Part shown: piece after piece, positions 47,994 through 57,026 of the stretch | Layout: the number at the start of each line of letters is the position of its first letter | Numbering within the stretch: the first letter of the stretch is position 1 | IMG/VR virus record: IMGVR_UViG_3300017763_000002 | Location: 1-64,000 of that record | Reading direction: 5' to 3' (one strand) | Origin: a virus | Length of the DNA stretch: 64,000 bases | Translations under genes and position numbers: made by a program | Notes under the pieces: model-generated | Databases searched by the model: none | What the model was told of the DNA's origin: nothing | The model's input: the letters and a program-made list of their open reading frames with translations, nothing else

Positions 47994-48635
47994 ATGGCTA
48001 CAAGATTAGAACCATATAGAGATTACAGTGAGCACGAAGTTATTAATTTGTACTCGCTGAAGGTTGAAGCTGCAGATGTTCTTACGAGCATGAAAGCTGG
48101 AACCTCCGGTAAATATGATGCAGGGTGCGTCGTTGCTCTAGGTGACACTACGTTACCGGGTGATCTCCCTGGATTTGCTGCCGCAGGATCAAACCTAAGG
48201 AAATACTTAGGAGCAGAAATTACATCCGGTCACGTCGGAGTAAATGCTATGCCCTTTGTAGAAACAACTGTCGTGCCAGCATTGGATGGAACATCTGGAG
48301 CTGCTATCGGCATTACATTGAAGCAAACACTTGCTTATGATGAAAACGATGAAAATCTTCTTCGTTACCCTCTTAAGAAAGACGAGCTTCAGTGCGTAAC
48401 ACCAGGTCAAGCAGTACCAATTTTGACACGAGGACTTGTACTTCTTAATACAAGCGCGTTTGAAACCGATCCTGCTGCAGGAGATGTTATTACAGTCGCT
48501 GGGACAGCAGGTTCCGAAGGACTTCTTGACAAAGACGATGCTTCGGGAAATCAAGTTGTTGGGCGATGCCTTGCAACTGGTAGTTCCGATGGAGGAACAA
48601 CAACAGATAAGTTTCTTTGCAAACTTTCATTCTAA
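47994..48635 (+). CDS. Probable head decoration protein, 213 aa
   Basis: Located between protease/scaffold and major capsid genes, the standard place of a capsid-stabilising protein. The sequence is beta-rich and Gly/Ala/Thr-rich, with MKAGTSGKYDAGCVVALGDT near the start and VAGTAGSEGLLDKDDASGNQ near the end, similar in style to DUF2190-type head decoration proteins. No Cys-rich or membrane parts. Codons are richer in C/G at third positions than those of the neighbouring genes, as expected for a highly expressed structural gene. Confidence 0.7.
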   Translation: MATRLEPYRDYSEHEVINLYSLKVEAADVLTSMKAGTSGKYDAGCVVALGDTTLPGDLPGFAAAGSNLRKYLGAEITSGHVGVNAMPFVETTVVPALDGTSGAAIGITLKQTLAYDENDENLLRYPLKKDELQCVTPGQAVPILTRGLVLLNTSAFETDPAAGDVITVAGTAGSEGLLDKDDASGNQVVGRCLATGSSDGGTTTDKFLCKLSF

Positions 48636-48652
48636 TAGGAGAATAAACGAAA

Positions 48653-49792
48653 ATGGAAATTAAAATTGAAAGAACTCCAGAGCAGGTCGAGCTAGTAAAA
48701 GCTATGGCCTCAAAGAACCGTGAAGTTGCTTATGAAGCTCAAGCTGCGCTTGGGGATTTCATCGGACCAGTATTGGCCGAAGTTGTTAATCAAGCTCCTA
48801 CGGTAAGTAACTTGTTTACTAGCCTTCAGTTTAACTCTGAAGATAACGCAAGCATTCCTTTGGACCTTTATCACGATATTACTGATGAAGATTACGTTCA
48901 AATTTGGAGTCAGAACACCCCAGGTGGCCTGCCTACCAATCATGTTGCACCAGTACAACAAGAAATGAAATTTACCACCTATCGCCTTGATAGCGCTGTT
49001 TCCTTTGATAAAAGGTTCGCATCGCGCTCTCGCATGGACGTGGTAAGTAAAACTTTCACAAGAATTGCACAAGAGATTCTTTTGAAACAAGAAAAAACAT
49101 CCGCTACAATGATTATGACAGCATTAGCTAACGCCAGCACAAATGGCAAAGAGCATGTTGTTCGTTCTCATACAGCAGATCGTTTTCTTTTGGCTGACCT
49201 TAATGCTTTGTTTACTCTTGCAAAAAGAGTCAACAGCGCCTGGACAGGTGGAACACCTACCGAGCGTCGTGGACGAGGCATCACAGACCTTCTTGTTTCT
49301 CCGGAAATCGTAGAAGAACTTAGAGGTATGGCTTATAACCCAATCAATACTAAGGCTAGCCCTATCGCTGCTAACTCAACTGGAGAAGGAATTCCTGCTA
49401 CGGACGAACTTCGTAACTCAGTTTTTAATAGCGCTGGTATTCCTGAATTTTATGGAGTTTCTATTATGGAGCTCAATGAAATGGGTATTGGTCAAAAATT
49501 CAACAAGGTTTTTGACACTGTCGCTAGCGGAACAAGCTTTGCCAATCACGTTGGCGCTGCTGCCGGAACAGCTGGATTCACAGAAACTGATGAAGAAATT
49601 ATAGTGGGTGCAGATCTCTCTAGAGAGTCTCTGCTTCGCGCTGTTGCTACAGATTCAGAATCTGGTTCAGAATTCGACTTGGTTGTTGATGATCAGTGGG
49701 TTAGCCGTTCCGCAAAGATTGGCTACTATGGATCTCTTGAAGAAGGACGAATGATCGTTGACGATCGCGTTCTTACAGGAATTATTGTTTAA
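48653..49792 (+). CDS. Major capsid protein, HK97 fold
   Basis: 379 aa with GGAG-like ribosome-binding site. The N-terminal acidic helix precedes a conserved region (TVSNLFTSLQFNSEDNASIP, YVQIWSQNTPGGLPTNHVAP) and a long spine-like helix segment (RMDVVSKTFTRIAQEILLKQ). The C-terminal part contains a peripheral domain (FYGVSIMELNEMGIGQKFNK) and a P-domain-like end (EEGRMIVDDRVLTGIIV). Size, order after protease and decoration genes, and the terminator 18-53 nt downstream identify it as the capsid protein. Codon bias is the strongest in this part of the window. Confidence 0.9.
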   Translation: MEIKIERTPEQVELVKAMASKNREVAYEAQAALGDFIGPVLAEVVNQAPTVSNLFTSLQFNSEDNASIPLDLYHDITDEDYVQIWSQNTPGGLPTNHVAPVQQEMKFTTYRLDSAVSFDKRFASRSRMDVVSKTFTRIAQEILLKQEKTSATMIMTALANASTNGKEHVVRSHTADRFLLADLNALFTLAKRVNSAWTGGTPTERRGRGITDLLVSPEIVEELRGMAYNPINTKASPIAANSTGEGIPATDELRNSVFNSAGIPEFYGVSIMELNEMGIGQKFNKVFDTVASGTSFANHVGAAAGTAGFTETDEEIIVGADLSRESLLRAVATDSESGSEFDLVVDDQWVSRSAKIGYYGSLEEGRMIVDDRVLTGIIV

Positions 49793-49816
49793 GATTTAAT
49801 CTTAAGTAAATTTAAA

Positions 49817-49845
49817 AAAATCCACCATTTGGTGGATTTTTTTTT
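49817..49845 (+). terminator. Rho-independent terminator after capsid gene
   Basis: AATCCACCA/TGGTGGATT stem (9 bp, 2-nt loop) followed by a run of nine T residues. It ends the head transcript. Confidence 0.95.
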
Positions 49846-49883
49846 GTTCTAGTACATAATATATGTGTGTACCATATAAAGAT

Positions 49884-50306
49884 ATGAGTCAAAAAAAAGT
49901 AACTAAAAAGAGCGCTCGAACTCGTAAGCCTAAGACTTCAAAAGCTAAAAAATTAGATCAATTAAGTCAGACGAACGGAAAGGCATACGATAATGAAGAC
50001 ACCTCCCAAGTGAGGAAACTAGAAGAAATTTTAGAAGTTTCTGTAACAAATCCTTTTGGAACTTCTAGCGGTAAGGTTTTTGAAGAAAATCTTGCAGAAA
50101 TGAATTTATCTCAAATGCAAGAAGTTGCAGTAAGAGCTGGAATATTTCCCTCAGGAAATCAAACAATGCTTAAAAATAAATTAAAAAAAGCTTTTAAATC
50201 ATCATACCCAGATCAACTACAAGTGATTGTTGACAAAGGATCTCCAATTGAATTAGACCCTGCCAACCCAAAGCATAAAGAATTAATTGATTATTTAAAT
50301 AGTTAA
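49884..50306 (+). CDS. Basic SAP-like virion protein, 140 aa
   Basis: Start at MSQKKVTKKSARTRKPKTSK after a very basic N-terminus. The C-terminal half has LAEMNLSQMQEVAVRAGIFP followed by SGNQTMLKNKLKKAFKSSYP, the layout of a SAP-like (helix-extended-helix) domain that can bind DNA. No closer family is recognised. It lies downstream of the capsid terminator, so it likely has its own (GTGTACCATATAA-like) promoter and may bind packaged DNA or the neck. Confidence 0.62.
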   Translation: MSQKKVTKKSARTRKPKTSKAKKLDQLSQTNGKAYDNEDTSQVRKLEEILEVSVTNPFGTSSGKVFEENLAEMNLSQMQEVAVRAGIFPSGNQTMLKNKLKKAFKSSYPDQLQVIVDKGSPIELDPANPKHKELIDYLNS

Positions 50307-50307
50307 A

Positions 50308-50784
50308 ATGCACGCCAATTACAGTCTAACTAATTTAGCTTCTCAAATATATGACTCAGAGTTAGATATTGGCGGTACTGCTGCTGAGCGGGATGCTGAA
50401 ATAATTATCATAAGATCTTGGTTGGCCGCGCATGTTGGTGAAGTTAATACGCTCCTTAATACTTCGTTTGAGGTAAGCGGAGAAGATGTTGTTGGGTTTC
50501 ACGAAGAAGAGGCTGGAATATTAAGAGAGTTGTATGTAATACAATATTATAAAAAACAAACCAGAAGCGTTCTAAAGCAAGCTGATAATTCTGCTAATTC
50601 TCTAGACTTTTCTGAGTTACGAGAAGGAGACTCGGTTGTGAAAAGATCTTCTAAGCGAGATCATCTAAAAGATTACAAAAGTTTAATTATGCATTCTCAG
50701 CAGATTCTAGATAAATTAATAGCTAATTATAATACCTATCAATCTCCACCTTCTCAGGTTGTAGAAAAAGATTCTTATAACTAA
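50308..50784 (+). CDS. Hypothetical head/neck protein, 158 aa
   Basis: Starts 1 nt after the SAP-like gene. It begins MHANYSLTNLASQIYDSELD and is all helical with a central ILRELYVIQYYKKQTRSVLK motif and an acidic middle. Size and place behind the capsid gene resemble phage head-tail connector (adaptor) proteins, but I cannot confirm the family. Confidence 0.55.
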   Translation: MHANYSLTNLASQIYDSELDIGGTAAERDAEIIIIRSWLAAHVGEVNTLLNTSFEVSGEDVVGFHEEEAGILRELYVIQYYKKQTRSVLKQADNSANSLDFSELREGDSVVKRSSKRDHLKDYKSLIMHSQQILDKLIANYNTYQSPPSQVVEKDSYN

Positions 50785-50791
50785 AGTTTGA

Positions 50792-50803
50792 GTGTAAATA
50801 ATT
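50792..50803 (+). promoter_or_regulatory. Type II promoter before 50809
   Basis: GTGTAAATAATT, 17 nt from the G to the ATG at 50809. Confidence 0.5.
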
Positions 50804-50808
50804 TAATC

Positions 50809-51345
50809 ATGGATGAGTACAAAGATTTAAAATTTATTAACGACGCGCAAGACACAAGCGAAGCGTTAAGAATGTATAAGTCACAATTATATAAAATGGC
50901 GCAATGCGCTCAAAAAATATTCGAATCCTTGAATTCTGGAGATGAAATTGAAGAATGGATGAAATCGTCGATTCTACGCGCATACAATGGCCTAGAAGAG
51001 GTTTCTAGTTATATAGACTATAATTCATCATTTCCTAAGGTAGAAGACCCTCTAGAGCCCTTAGAGGACGATCCAAGGAAAAACAATAATTATTTAACCA
51101 ACGAAGACAAGCGTTTTCCTGTGCCCCAAGAAGCTGAAGGTGGCGATGATTTTGTTGGAAGGTGTATCTCAGACCCAGCAATGAAGGGAAGATACCCCCA
51201 ACAATCTGATAGATTTATGGCGTGCTTGTTAATATATAATAAAAATATTGAAAACGCAGCAGATAATCCTGGAGTTCCTTTTGAAGATCCAATGGAAAAG
51301 AAAGATGAAACTCAAATGGATCCAGAAAAGCCTATTTTACCTTAA
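50809..51345 (+). CDS. Hypothetical protein, 178 aa
   Basis: Start at ATG 50809 (MDEYKDLKFINDAQDTSEAL), following a GTGTAAATAATT motif. Residues about 110-145 (GGDDFVGRCISDPAMKGRYP then QQSDRFMACLLIYN) match a Cys-containing motif F..RC..D..m...yP....R...C seen in some phage head or prohead-associated proteins. The rest is acidic and Pro-rich at the end. Function unknown. It overlaps the convergent ClpC-like gene by 14 nt. Confidence 0.62.
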   Translation: MDEYKDLKFINDAQDTSEALRMYKSQLYKMAQCAQKIFESLNSGDEIEEWMKSSILRAYNGLEEVSSYIDYNSSFPKVEDPLEPLEDDPRKNNNYLTNEDKRFPVPQEAEGGDDFVGRCISDPAMKGRYPQQSDRFMACLLIYNKNIENAADNPGVPFEDPMEKKDETQMDPEKPILP

Positions 51346-53794
51346 GTTTTAATTTTCCTTTTTCAAAAACTAGCGAAGTCTTTGTTCCGTCGCCAATTTC
51401 TTTTTTAATAATTAATTCAGATAGAGGGTCTTCAATTTCTTTTTCAATCATTCTTGCTACCGGCCTAGCTCCAAAATTTTGATTGGCAATATGCTCACTG
51501 ATATATTTCTTAGCAGAAGCTGATAATGAAAAGGATATGTTCATTTCTTTTAATTTATTTTTTAAAGGTCTAAGTTCAATATTAAATATTTTAATTATAT
51601 CTTCCTCATTCAAGTTTTGATATACTAATACTTCTGATATTCTGTTCACGAATTCTGGACGAAGCATTTCGCAAGCTTTTTGTATAATTTTTTCTTTCTT
51701 CTTATCTTCATTGTCTACCGAGTTAAATCCAATGCCACCTCCTTTGTGAGATATTTCAGATCCTATATTGCCTGTGATAATTATTACAGAGTTAGAAAAG
51801 TCTCCAACTCTTCCTAGTCCGTCGGTCAATCTACCTTCATCCATAATTTGCAGTAAACATTGAATTGCATCAGGGTGAGACTTTTCTATTTCATCAAATA
51901 ATATAACGCTATATGGATTTTTACTTATTTTATCTATTAAAAAAGAACCCTCTTCATACCCTACATAACCCGGCGAAGCTCCAGACAATTTATTGCTGGA
52001 AGTTTTATCTGAAAACTCTGACATATCAACTCTAATAATTTCTGAGTTTTTGCCAACCAAGAATTGAGAGAGTATTTTCGCTGTATGTGTTTTGCCAAGT
52101 CCTGTTTGCCCTAGTATTAGGAAACTAGCAATTGGCTTTCGCCTTTCTCTTAAACCAGATTTTGATCTTAATATGGCTTTCGAAATAGATTCTACAGCAT
52201 CGTCTTGTCCTACAATATGGTTTTTGAGTTTTTTCTCCAGAGATAAATATATTTCTGCATCACTTTTAGATAGCTCCGACATCGGTATTTTTGTGGATTG
52301 CGACACCGTTCTGTAAATGTCTTGAGGGGTTATTTTCTTTTTGTTGCTGAATTTTCTTTTTGCCCAAGAGTTTAAACTTTTTTTATACTTGTCTAATAGC
52401 TCGTCTTGAGCTCGTAATATTTCTTTTGTATCCTTAAAGTTACTAGTCAGTTCGTCTTCTTGGTTCATTAAAATTTCAAGCTGCTTTTCCATCTCTACAG
52501 TAGACTTCGGTCTTTTGAAAGATTTGATTTTTACTTTTGCGCCTGTCTGGTCTAATATATCTATAGCTTTATCCGGAAAGTTTTTAGAAGGTATATATCT
52601 TGCGGATAGCTCTACAATAATTTCAAGGCATTCATCTGGGAATTCTACATAATGAAACTCTTGGTACTTATCTTTTATACCTTTTAATATTTCTAATGTT
52701 TCTTCTTTTGAAGGGGCTCTGCAGCGCACAGCTTGAAATCTGCGATCAAGGGCTCCATCTTTGAGTATAGTCTTTTTATATTCTCCATCTGTAGTCGCCC
52801 CTATGCATCTGATATTGCCTCTTGCTAAGGCAGGCTTTAGCATGTTAGCTGCGTCCATGCTACCCTCCGCGCTACCCGCTCCAACCAAAGTGTGAATTTC
52901 ATCTATGAAAAGTATCTTATTATCATCTTGAGAAACTTCTTCAATAACCGATTTTAGACGCTCTTCAAATTGCCCCCTATACTTTGTTCCAGCAATCATA
53001 GACCCAAGATCTAAGCCGAAAATAATTTTATTTAAGAGCGGTTCTGGGCAATGCCCTGAATATATAGAGTTGGCCAAGCCTTCAATAATAGCCGTTTTTC
53101 CAACTCCTGGGTCACCAATAAGAACCGGGTTATTCTTGGTTCTTCTTGATAAAATCTCGCAAACCTCTAAAATCTCTTCGTCTTTGCCTATGATTTTATC
53201 TAGTTTTTCTTGTTGAGCTAAATCATTATAGTTAATGCAGAACTTTTCTATTGATGATGATTTTTTAGAAGGAGCTTGCTGCGCTTCTCTCGGAGTTTCT
53301 TGTGACGGAGAGATAAAAAATGGAGTGAAATTGGGAGAACTTACATTTTCTGAAGACAACTGAAAGTAGTTCTTGATTTCATCAATAATTAAATCTTCTG
53401 GAATTTGCATTGATTTAAAATATTTTGATACAGGAGATCCATCATACTTAAGTAGAGACAGTAGTATGTGTTCTATACCTACATAATCGTGCCCAAAGTT
53501 GGCGCTAATTACGGAAGAGATTTCAAGCACCTGCTTGAACTTAGAAGAAAACTCTAATTTGGGATCTTTACTATTGTTTTTTTTGCTAGGAGGTTTCATG
53601 GAGGAGGTTAATTTTAATGGGTCAATTCCCATAGAAGTTAAAACTTCATGAACGATTCCAGCTTTCAACTGCAATATGCCTAGGAATAACTCCTCTAAAC
53701 AAACTTTTGACTTTTTATTTTCCTTAGCTATTTTTCTTGAAATTTCTATTGCTCTTTGAGCTCTTGGTGTAAAATTTGGTTTTGGTTGCATCAT
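51332..53794 (-). CDS. clpC: ClpC-type AAA+ unfoldase
   Basis: 820 aa, start at 53794, 12 nt after the G of a type II motif. A double Clp-N repeat precedes two AAA+ modules: Walker A GDPGVGKTAII (about 230), KILFIDEIHTLVGAG, and in the second module GQTGLGKTHTA (about 563), VILFDEIEKSHPD, with a RRFQAVRC arginine-finger region. A UVR-like coiled coil (about 400-500) between the modules identifies ClpC rather than ClpB, and the C-terminus has NFGARPVARMIEKEIEDPLS. No ClpP is encoded here; it may use the host protease or act as a chaperone. Confidence 0.93.
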   Translation of the reverse strand: MMQPKPNFTPRAQRAIEISRKIAKENKKSKVCLEELFLGILQLKAGIVHEVLTSMGIDPLKLTSSMKPPSKKNNSKDPKLEFSSKFKQVLEISSVISANFGHDYVGIEHILLSLLKYDGSPVSKYFKSMQIPEDLIIDEIKNYFQLSSENVSSPNFTPFFISPSQETPREAQQAPSKKSSSIEKFCINYNDLAQQEKLDKIIGKDEEILEVCEILSRRTKNNPVLIGDPGVGKTAIIEGLANSIYSGHCPEPLLNKIIFGLDLGSMIAGTKYRGQFEERLKSVIEEVSQDDNKILFIDEIHTLVGAGSAEGSMDAANMLKPALARGNIRCIGATTDGEYKKTILKDGALDRRFQAVRCRAPSKEETLEILKGIKDKYQEFHYVEFPDECLEIIVELSARYIPSKNFPDKAIDILDQTGAKVKIKSFKRPKSTVEMEKQLEILMNQEDELTSNFKDTKEILRAQDELLDKYKKSLNSWAKRKFSNKKKITPQDIYRTVSQSTKIPMSELSKSDAEIYLSLEKKLKNHIVGQDDAVESISKAILRSKSGLRERRKPIASFLILGQTGLGKTHTAKILSQFLVGKNSEIIRVDMSEFSDKTSSNKLSGASPGYVGYEEGSFLIDKISKNPYSVILFDEIEKSHPDAIQCLLQIMDEGRLTDGLGRVGDFSNSVIIITGNIGSEISHKGGGIGFNSVDNEDKKKEKIIQKACEMLRPEFVNRISEVLVYQNLNEEDIIKIFNIELRPLKNKLKEMNISFSLSASAKKYISEHIANQNFGARPVARMIEKEIEDPLSELIIKKEIGDGTKTSLVFEKGKLKLKVK

Positions 53795-53795
53795 A

Positions 53796-53806
53796 GTAAT
53801 ATACAC
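53796..53806 (-). promoter_or_regulatory. Type II promoter for the ClpC-like gene
   Basis: Minus-strand GTGTATATTAC, 12 nt from the G to the ATG at 53794. It starts at the DnaE stop. Confidence 0.65.
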
Positions 53807-56385
53807 TACTTTAGGTCAGCGAGTTTCATATATATATTCTCCTTTAAAACATTAATGTTGTTCACAAAGAATATATCGTCAGCTTTAGACCCATAGGTCA
53901 CAATTATTGAGTTTTTTTCTGGAGCTTCATTTATATTTAAAAATTCATCAAGTTTGTTTTCTTTTGAATTATTGCAAAGCATGCAGTTTAGAGATCCAAA
54001 TTCATCTGCTATTTCTAGTTTCATGTATTTATTTCCAGATCTACTAATTCTAGTAAAGCAATCTAATACAATTCCTATCACGCTAAGGTTTGAGTTTTTT
54101 CTTTTTTCTTTATATTCTTTTAGATTTGTTAGTTTTAGCCCAGGCTTGCCAAATATATTTCTTAAGTCTTCGCTATAAGAATAGCCTAGCAGTTGATTCT
54201 CGAAGTACCAATTAGCAAAGCTGCTGGATTTGCTATTTTGCATATATATATTTTTATAAGGTTCGTATTTTTTCTTAAAGGTTTGAAATCTAGATTCCTT
54301 GAATAAAGGCCTTCCATCATCTCCCACTAAATTATTATCTCTAGCACTAACAATCGCATCTAGCAACTTGTAATTAAACTTTTCGCCCAACTGAATAAAA
54401 TTTCTTTTCTCGCGATCCGTAAGAACATTAAACACTTGAGCCTCTAGAACTAACAAGGGTCTGCTGCCTTCAAAATTAGAAAGCGCTCCTGCTTGTATTA
54501 AAGCGCACAGTGTGCCGATGTGTAATCCAGCTTGCTTGGCAGATATAAACATTTCATATTTTGTGTCTCCTGATTGAGATCTGAATTCTATTAATGATTT
54601 TAAAGCTTTTTCAGAAATACCTTTGATGGAGTTTAATCCGTACCTGATGTCGTTGCCTTCAATGGAGAAATCCATCTCTGATTTAGATAAATTGGGGGGC
54701 AAAAGTTTTATTCCGAAATAAGATAATTCTTTACTTATTTTACCCACTTCTTCTTGAGGAGAAGGTTCAAACTTTGTCATATTAAGCAAGGATAAGAAAA
54801 AATGTATTGGATACTTAAATTTTAGATAAGTTGTCCACGCGGCTAATGTAGAATACGCAATAGAATGGCTTTTATTGAAAGAGTAGTTAGCGCTATCCTC
54901 CGCCACCCTCCAAAGCACTTCTCCGGCATCCGCTCCTTCTCTGTTCAAGTCTTTGTTGGTTAGCTTGTTGTCTTCAATTTTTTGGAATATTCTCTGCTTC
55001 CATTCTGCCATTTTTTCTACTTTCTTCTTGCCAACAATTCTTCTGAGCTGTTCAGACTCATCTAAGGTGAAACCTACTTTAACGGCCATCTTCATCAGCT
55101 GTTCTTGGTACAAAGGAATACCTCCAGTATAGTCTAATATGTCATCAAAGATGGGATGAACACTCTGGAAATTTCCTGTTTCAACATAAGTCTCATAGTT
55201 AGATAAAAAATCTAAAGCTCCAGGTCTGGCGATAGCTAGCACGGCGCTTAGCTCTTCTATATTTTTAGGCTTGATTTTTCTGCATACTTTAAAATCTGTT
55301 TCCGCTTCAATTTGGAACAATCCTCTAGGACAAATAAGGTTTTGTAGGTTTGAGTATATATCACCAGAATGAACATCTATCTCTTCTAAATCAATGCCTA
55401 CTAAATTTGCGGTATTATGTAGCACGCTTAAAGTTCTTAAACCTAAAATGTCGAACTTCACCATTAGCTCCGCAACCCAATTCATATCATACCCTGTGAT
55501 TTTTTGCCCGTCTGAATTTATAGAAACAGGACAAACTTCAGATATAGGTCTATGTGAAATAGCTATACCAGAAGGATGCACACCAGTGTTTTTGTTAAGG
55601 TTTTGAATTTTTTTGGCGATTAGTACGATTTCTTCGTTATCTTTACTCCACTCTCTGAAGTCTTCGCTTTCTTCTAGAGAGACCTCTATAGACGCAACCT
55701 TTCCAAATTTCTTTGGAATCATGTCGCTAACCCTGTTTGCATCTTGCTCGCTTTGGTCTCCTACTATTTTAATGCATTCTTTTAGGCATAGCTTACTGCT
55801 TAAGGTGTTCAGTGTTAGTATTTTAGCTGTTCTTCCGGGGTGTTTTTTCTCAATATAATCTACAACTAAGTGGCGATATTCATAAGCTATATCGTTATCA
55901 ACGTCAGCAAGTAAACTTCCGTCTAGGTATGTTTCTCCTTCGCTTTCTATTTTTCTCGCTCTACTTTTAGACACAAACCTTTCAAAGAACAATTCATTTT
56001 CAATAGGGTCTATCTTAGTTACATTGATTAAGAATAAAACTAAAGAGCCTGCAGCACTGCCTCTTCCTGGCCCTGTTGGTATTCCGTTTTCATGACAGAA
56101 ATTAATAATATCCCAATTTAATAAAATATAATCTGTAAATCCTAATTCTTCTAATATGTTTAATTCATCATTTAGTCTTTTGATATATTGTTTATGATTA
56201 TCTTTTTTATTTAATTCTTTAGACAGTAAGCCTTTGTTACATATTTTAGTTAGAAATTCAAAATTAGATACATCGTTTTCTATTCCTAGCTCTCTGTAAA
56301 ATCTAGAATCTATTTTAAGCTGAGGCAGTTTTACGCCAGGCTCCATAGCTTTATTATAAGTGGAGAAAGAATCTAAAAAACTCAT
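53806..56385 (-). CDS. dnaE: DNA polymerase III alpha, polymerase core without PHP
   Basis: 859 aa, against about 1160 in bacteria, because the PHP domain is in a separate gene. Core motifs are intact: GPGRGSAAGSLVLF (about 105), FERFVSKSRARK, ADVDND (about 162; two catalytic Asp), MVKFDILGLRTL (about 311; third Asp), YQEQLMKMAVKVGFTLDESE, and NYSFNKSHSIAYSTLAAW. An OB fold is at about 770-800 (VIGIVLDCFTRISRSGNKYM). It is the phage replicative polymerase. The ATG overlaps the exonuclease stop by 4 nt. Confidence 0.95.
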   Translation of the reverse strand: MSFLDSFSTYNKAMEPGVKLPQLKIDSRFYRELGIENDVSNFEFLTKICNKGLLSKELNKKDNHKQYIKRLNDELNILEELGFTDYILLNWDIINFCHENGIPTGPGRGSAAGSLVLFLINVTKIDPIENELFFERFVSKSRARKIESEGETYLDGSLLADVDNDIAYEYRHLVVDYIEKKHPGRTAKILTLNTLSSKLCLKECIKIVGDQSEQDANRVSDMIPKKFGKVASIEVSLEESEDFREWSKDNEEIVLIAKKIQNLNKNTGVHPSGIAISHRPISEVCPVSINSDGQKITGYDMNWVAELMVKFDILGLRTLSVLHNTANLVGIDLEEIDVHSGDIYSNLQNLICPRGLFQIEAETDFKVCRKIKPKNIEELSAVLAIARPGALDFLSNYETYVETGNFQSVHPIFDDILDYTGGIPLYQEQLMKMAVKVGFTLDESEQLRRIVGKKKVEKMAEWKQRIFQKIEDNKLTNKDLNREGADAGEVLWRVAEDSANYSFNKSHSIAYSTLAAWTTYLKFKYPIHFFLSLLNMTKFEPSPQEEVGKISKELSYFGIKLLPPNLSKSEMDFSIEGNDIRYGLNSIKGISEKALKSLIEFRSQSGDTKYEMFISAKQAGLHIGTLCALIQAGALSNFEGSRPLLVLEAQVFNVLTDREKRNFIQLGEKFNYKLLDAIVSARDNNLVGDDGRPLFKESRFQTFKKKYEPYKNIYMQNSKSSSFANWYFENQLLGYSYSEDLRNIFGKPGLKLTNLKEYKEKRKNSNLSVIGIVLDCFTRISRSGNKYMKLEIADEFGSLNCMLCNNSKENKLDEFLNINEAPEKNSIIVTYGSKADDIFFVNNINVLKENIYMKLADLK

Positions 56386-57023
56386 ACTTCTACCTCCCAG
56401 AGCATTTTTTGAAAAACATCCATATTCTTTTGAATATCATACATTGCGTCATGCAGTTTACTGGGGTCAAAATCTATATCGTAATCCCTGCAGCATTGCT
56501 GCAGATTTACTTTTAAGCCTTTTTCCCTGAAATTTAAAAGCTTATACATCCACGCGATCCTTTCAGAGTTATTCTTCTTTTTAATATCTTTTTTAATTGA
56601 CCTTGCTAGGCAAACTGTGTCTATTGATCTATTAATGTAAGAGTAATCTGCGCTTTTATTTAAAAGCTTTCTGTGGATATTATGTATATAAACATCAAAC
56701 CCTAAAATGTTGTGGCCTAAAGGTATGATTTTTTCATCATACAGGTATTTTTCAAAATGTTCCAAAGCTTTTTCTGGGCAAGATTTTCTTTTATTATACA
56801 TGGATTTTGTGAAACCAGTAATCCTGGCAGCTTCTTTCGAGACTTGTAAATTCTTCCAGTCTAATATATAATCCCCTTGATCTAATATTTTATCTCCCTG
56901 AAAAAGCATGAAGGCTAATTGCCAAGGTTTATTTTTGGTTGATATTAAATTCAGATTACATGTTTCATAATCAAATATTATATACTTTTGGTTTTTATTA
57001 AACCTTAATAATTCTTCTTTCAT
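56382..57023 (-). CDS. dnaQ: DnaQ-type 3'-5' exonuclease
   Basis: 213 aa with DEDDh motifs: IIFDYETCNLNL (Exo I, about 14-25), GHNILGFDVYIHNIH (Exo II, about 103), and LHDAMYDIQKNMDVF (Exo III with His, near 190). Between them RSIDTVCLARSIKKD. It would proofread for the polymerase. Its gene lies between the PHP and polymerase-core genes, and stops overlap the downstream start by ATGA. It starts 3 nt after the PHP gene. Confidence 0.93.
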   Translation of the reverse strand: MKEELLRFNKNQKYIIFDYETCNLNLISTKNKPWQLAFMLFQGDKILDQGDYILDWKNLQVSKEAARITGFTKSMYNKRKSCPEKALEHFEKYLYDEKIIPLGHNILGFDVYIHNIHRKLLNKSADYSYINRSIDTVCLARSIKKDIKKKNNSERIAWMYKLLNFREKGLKVNLQQCCRDYDIDFDPSKLHDAMYDIQKNMDVFQKMLWEVEV

Positions 57024-57026
57024 ATT

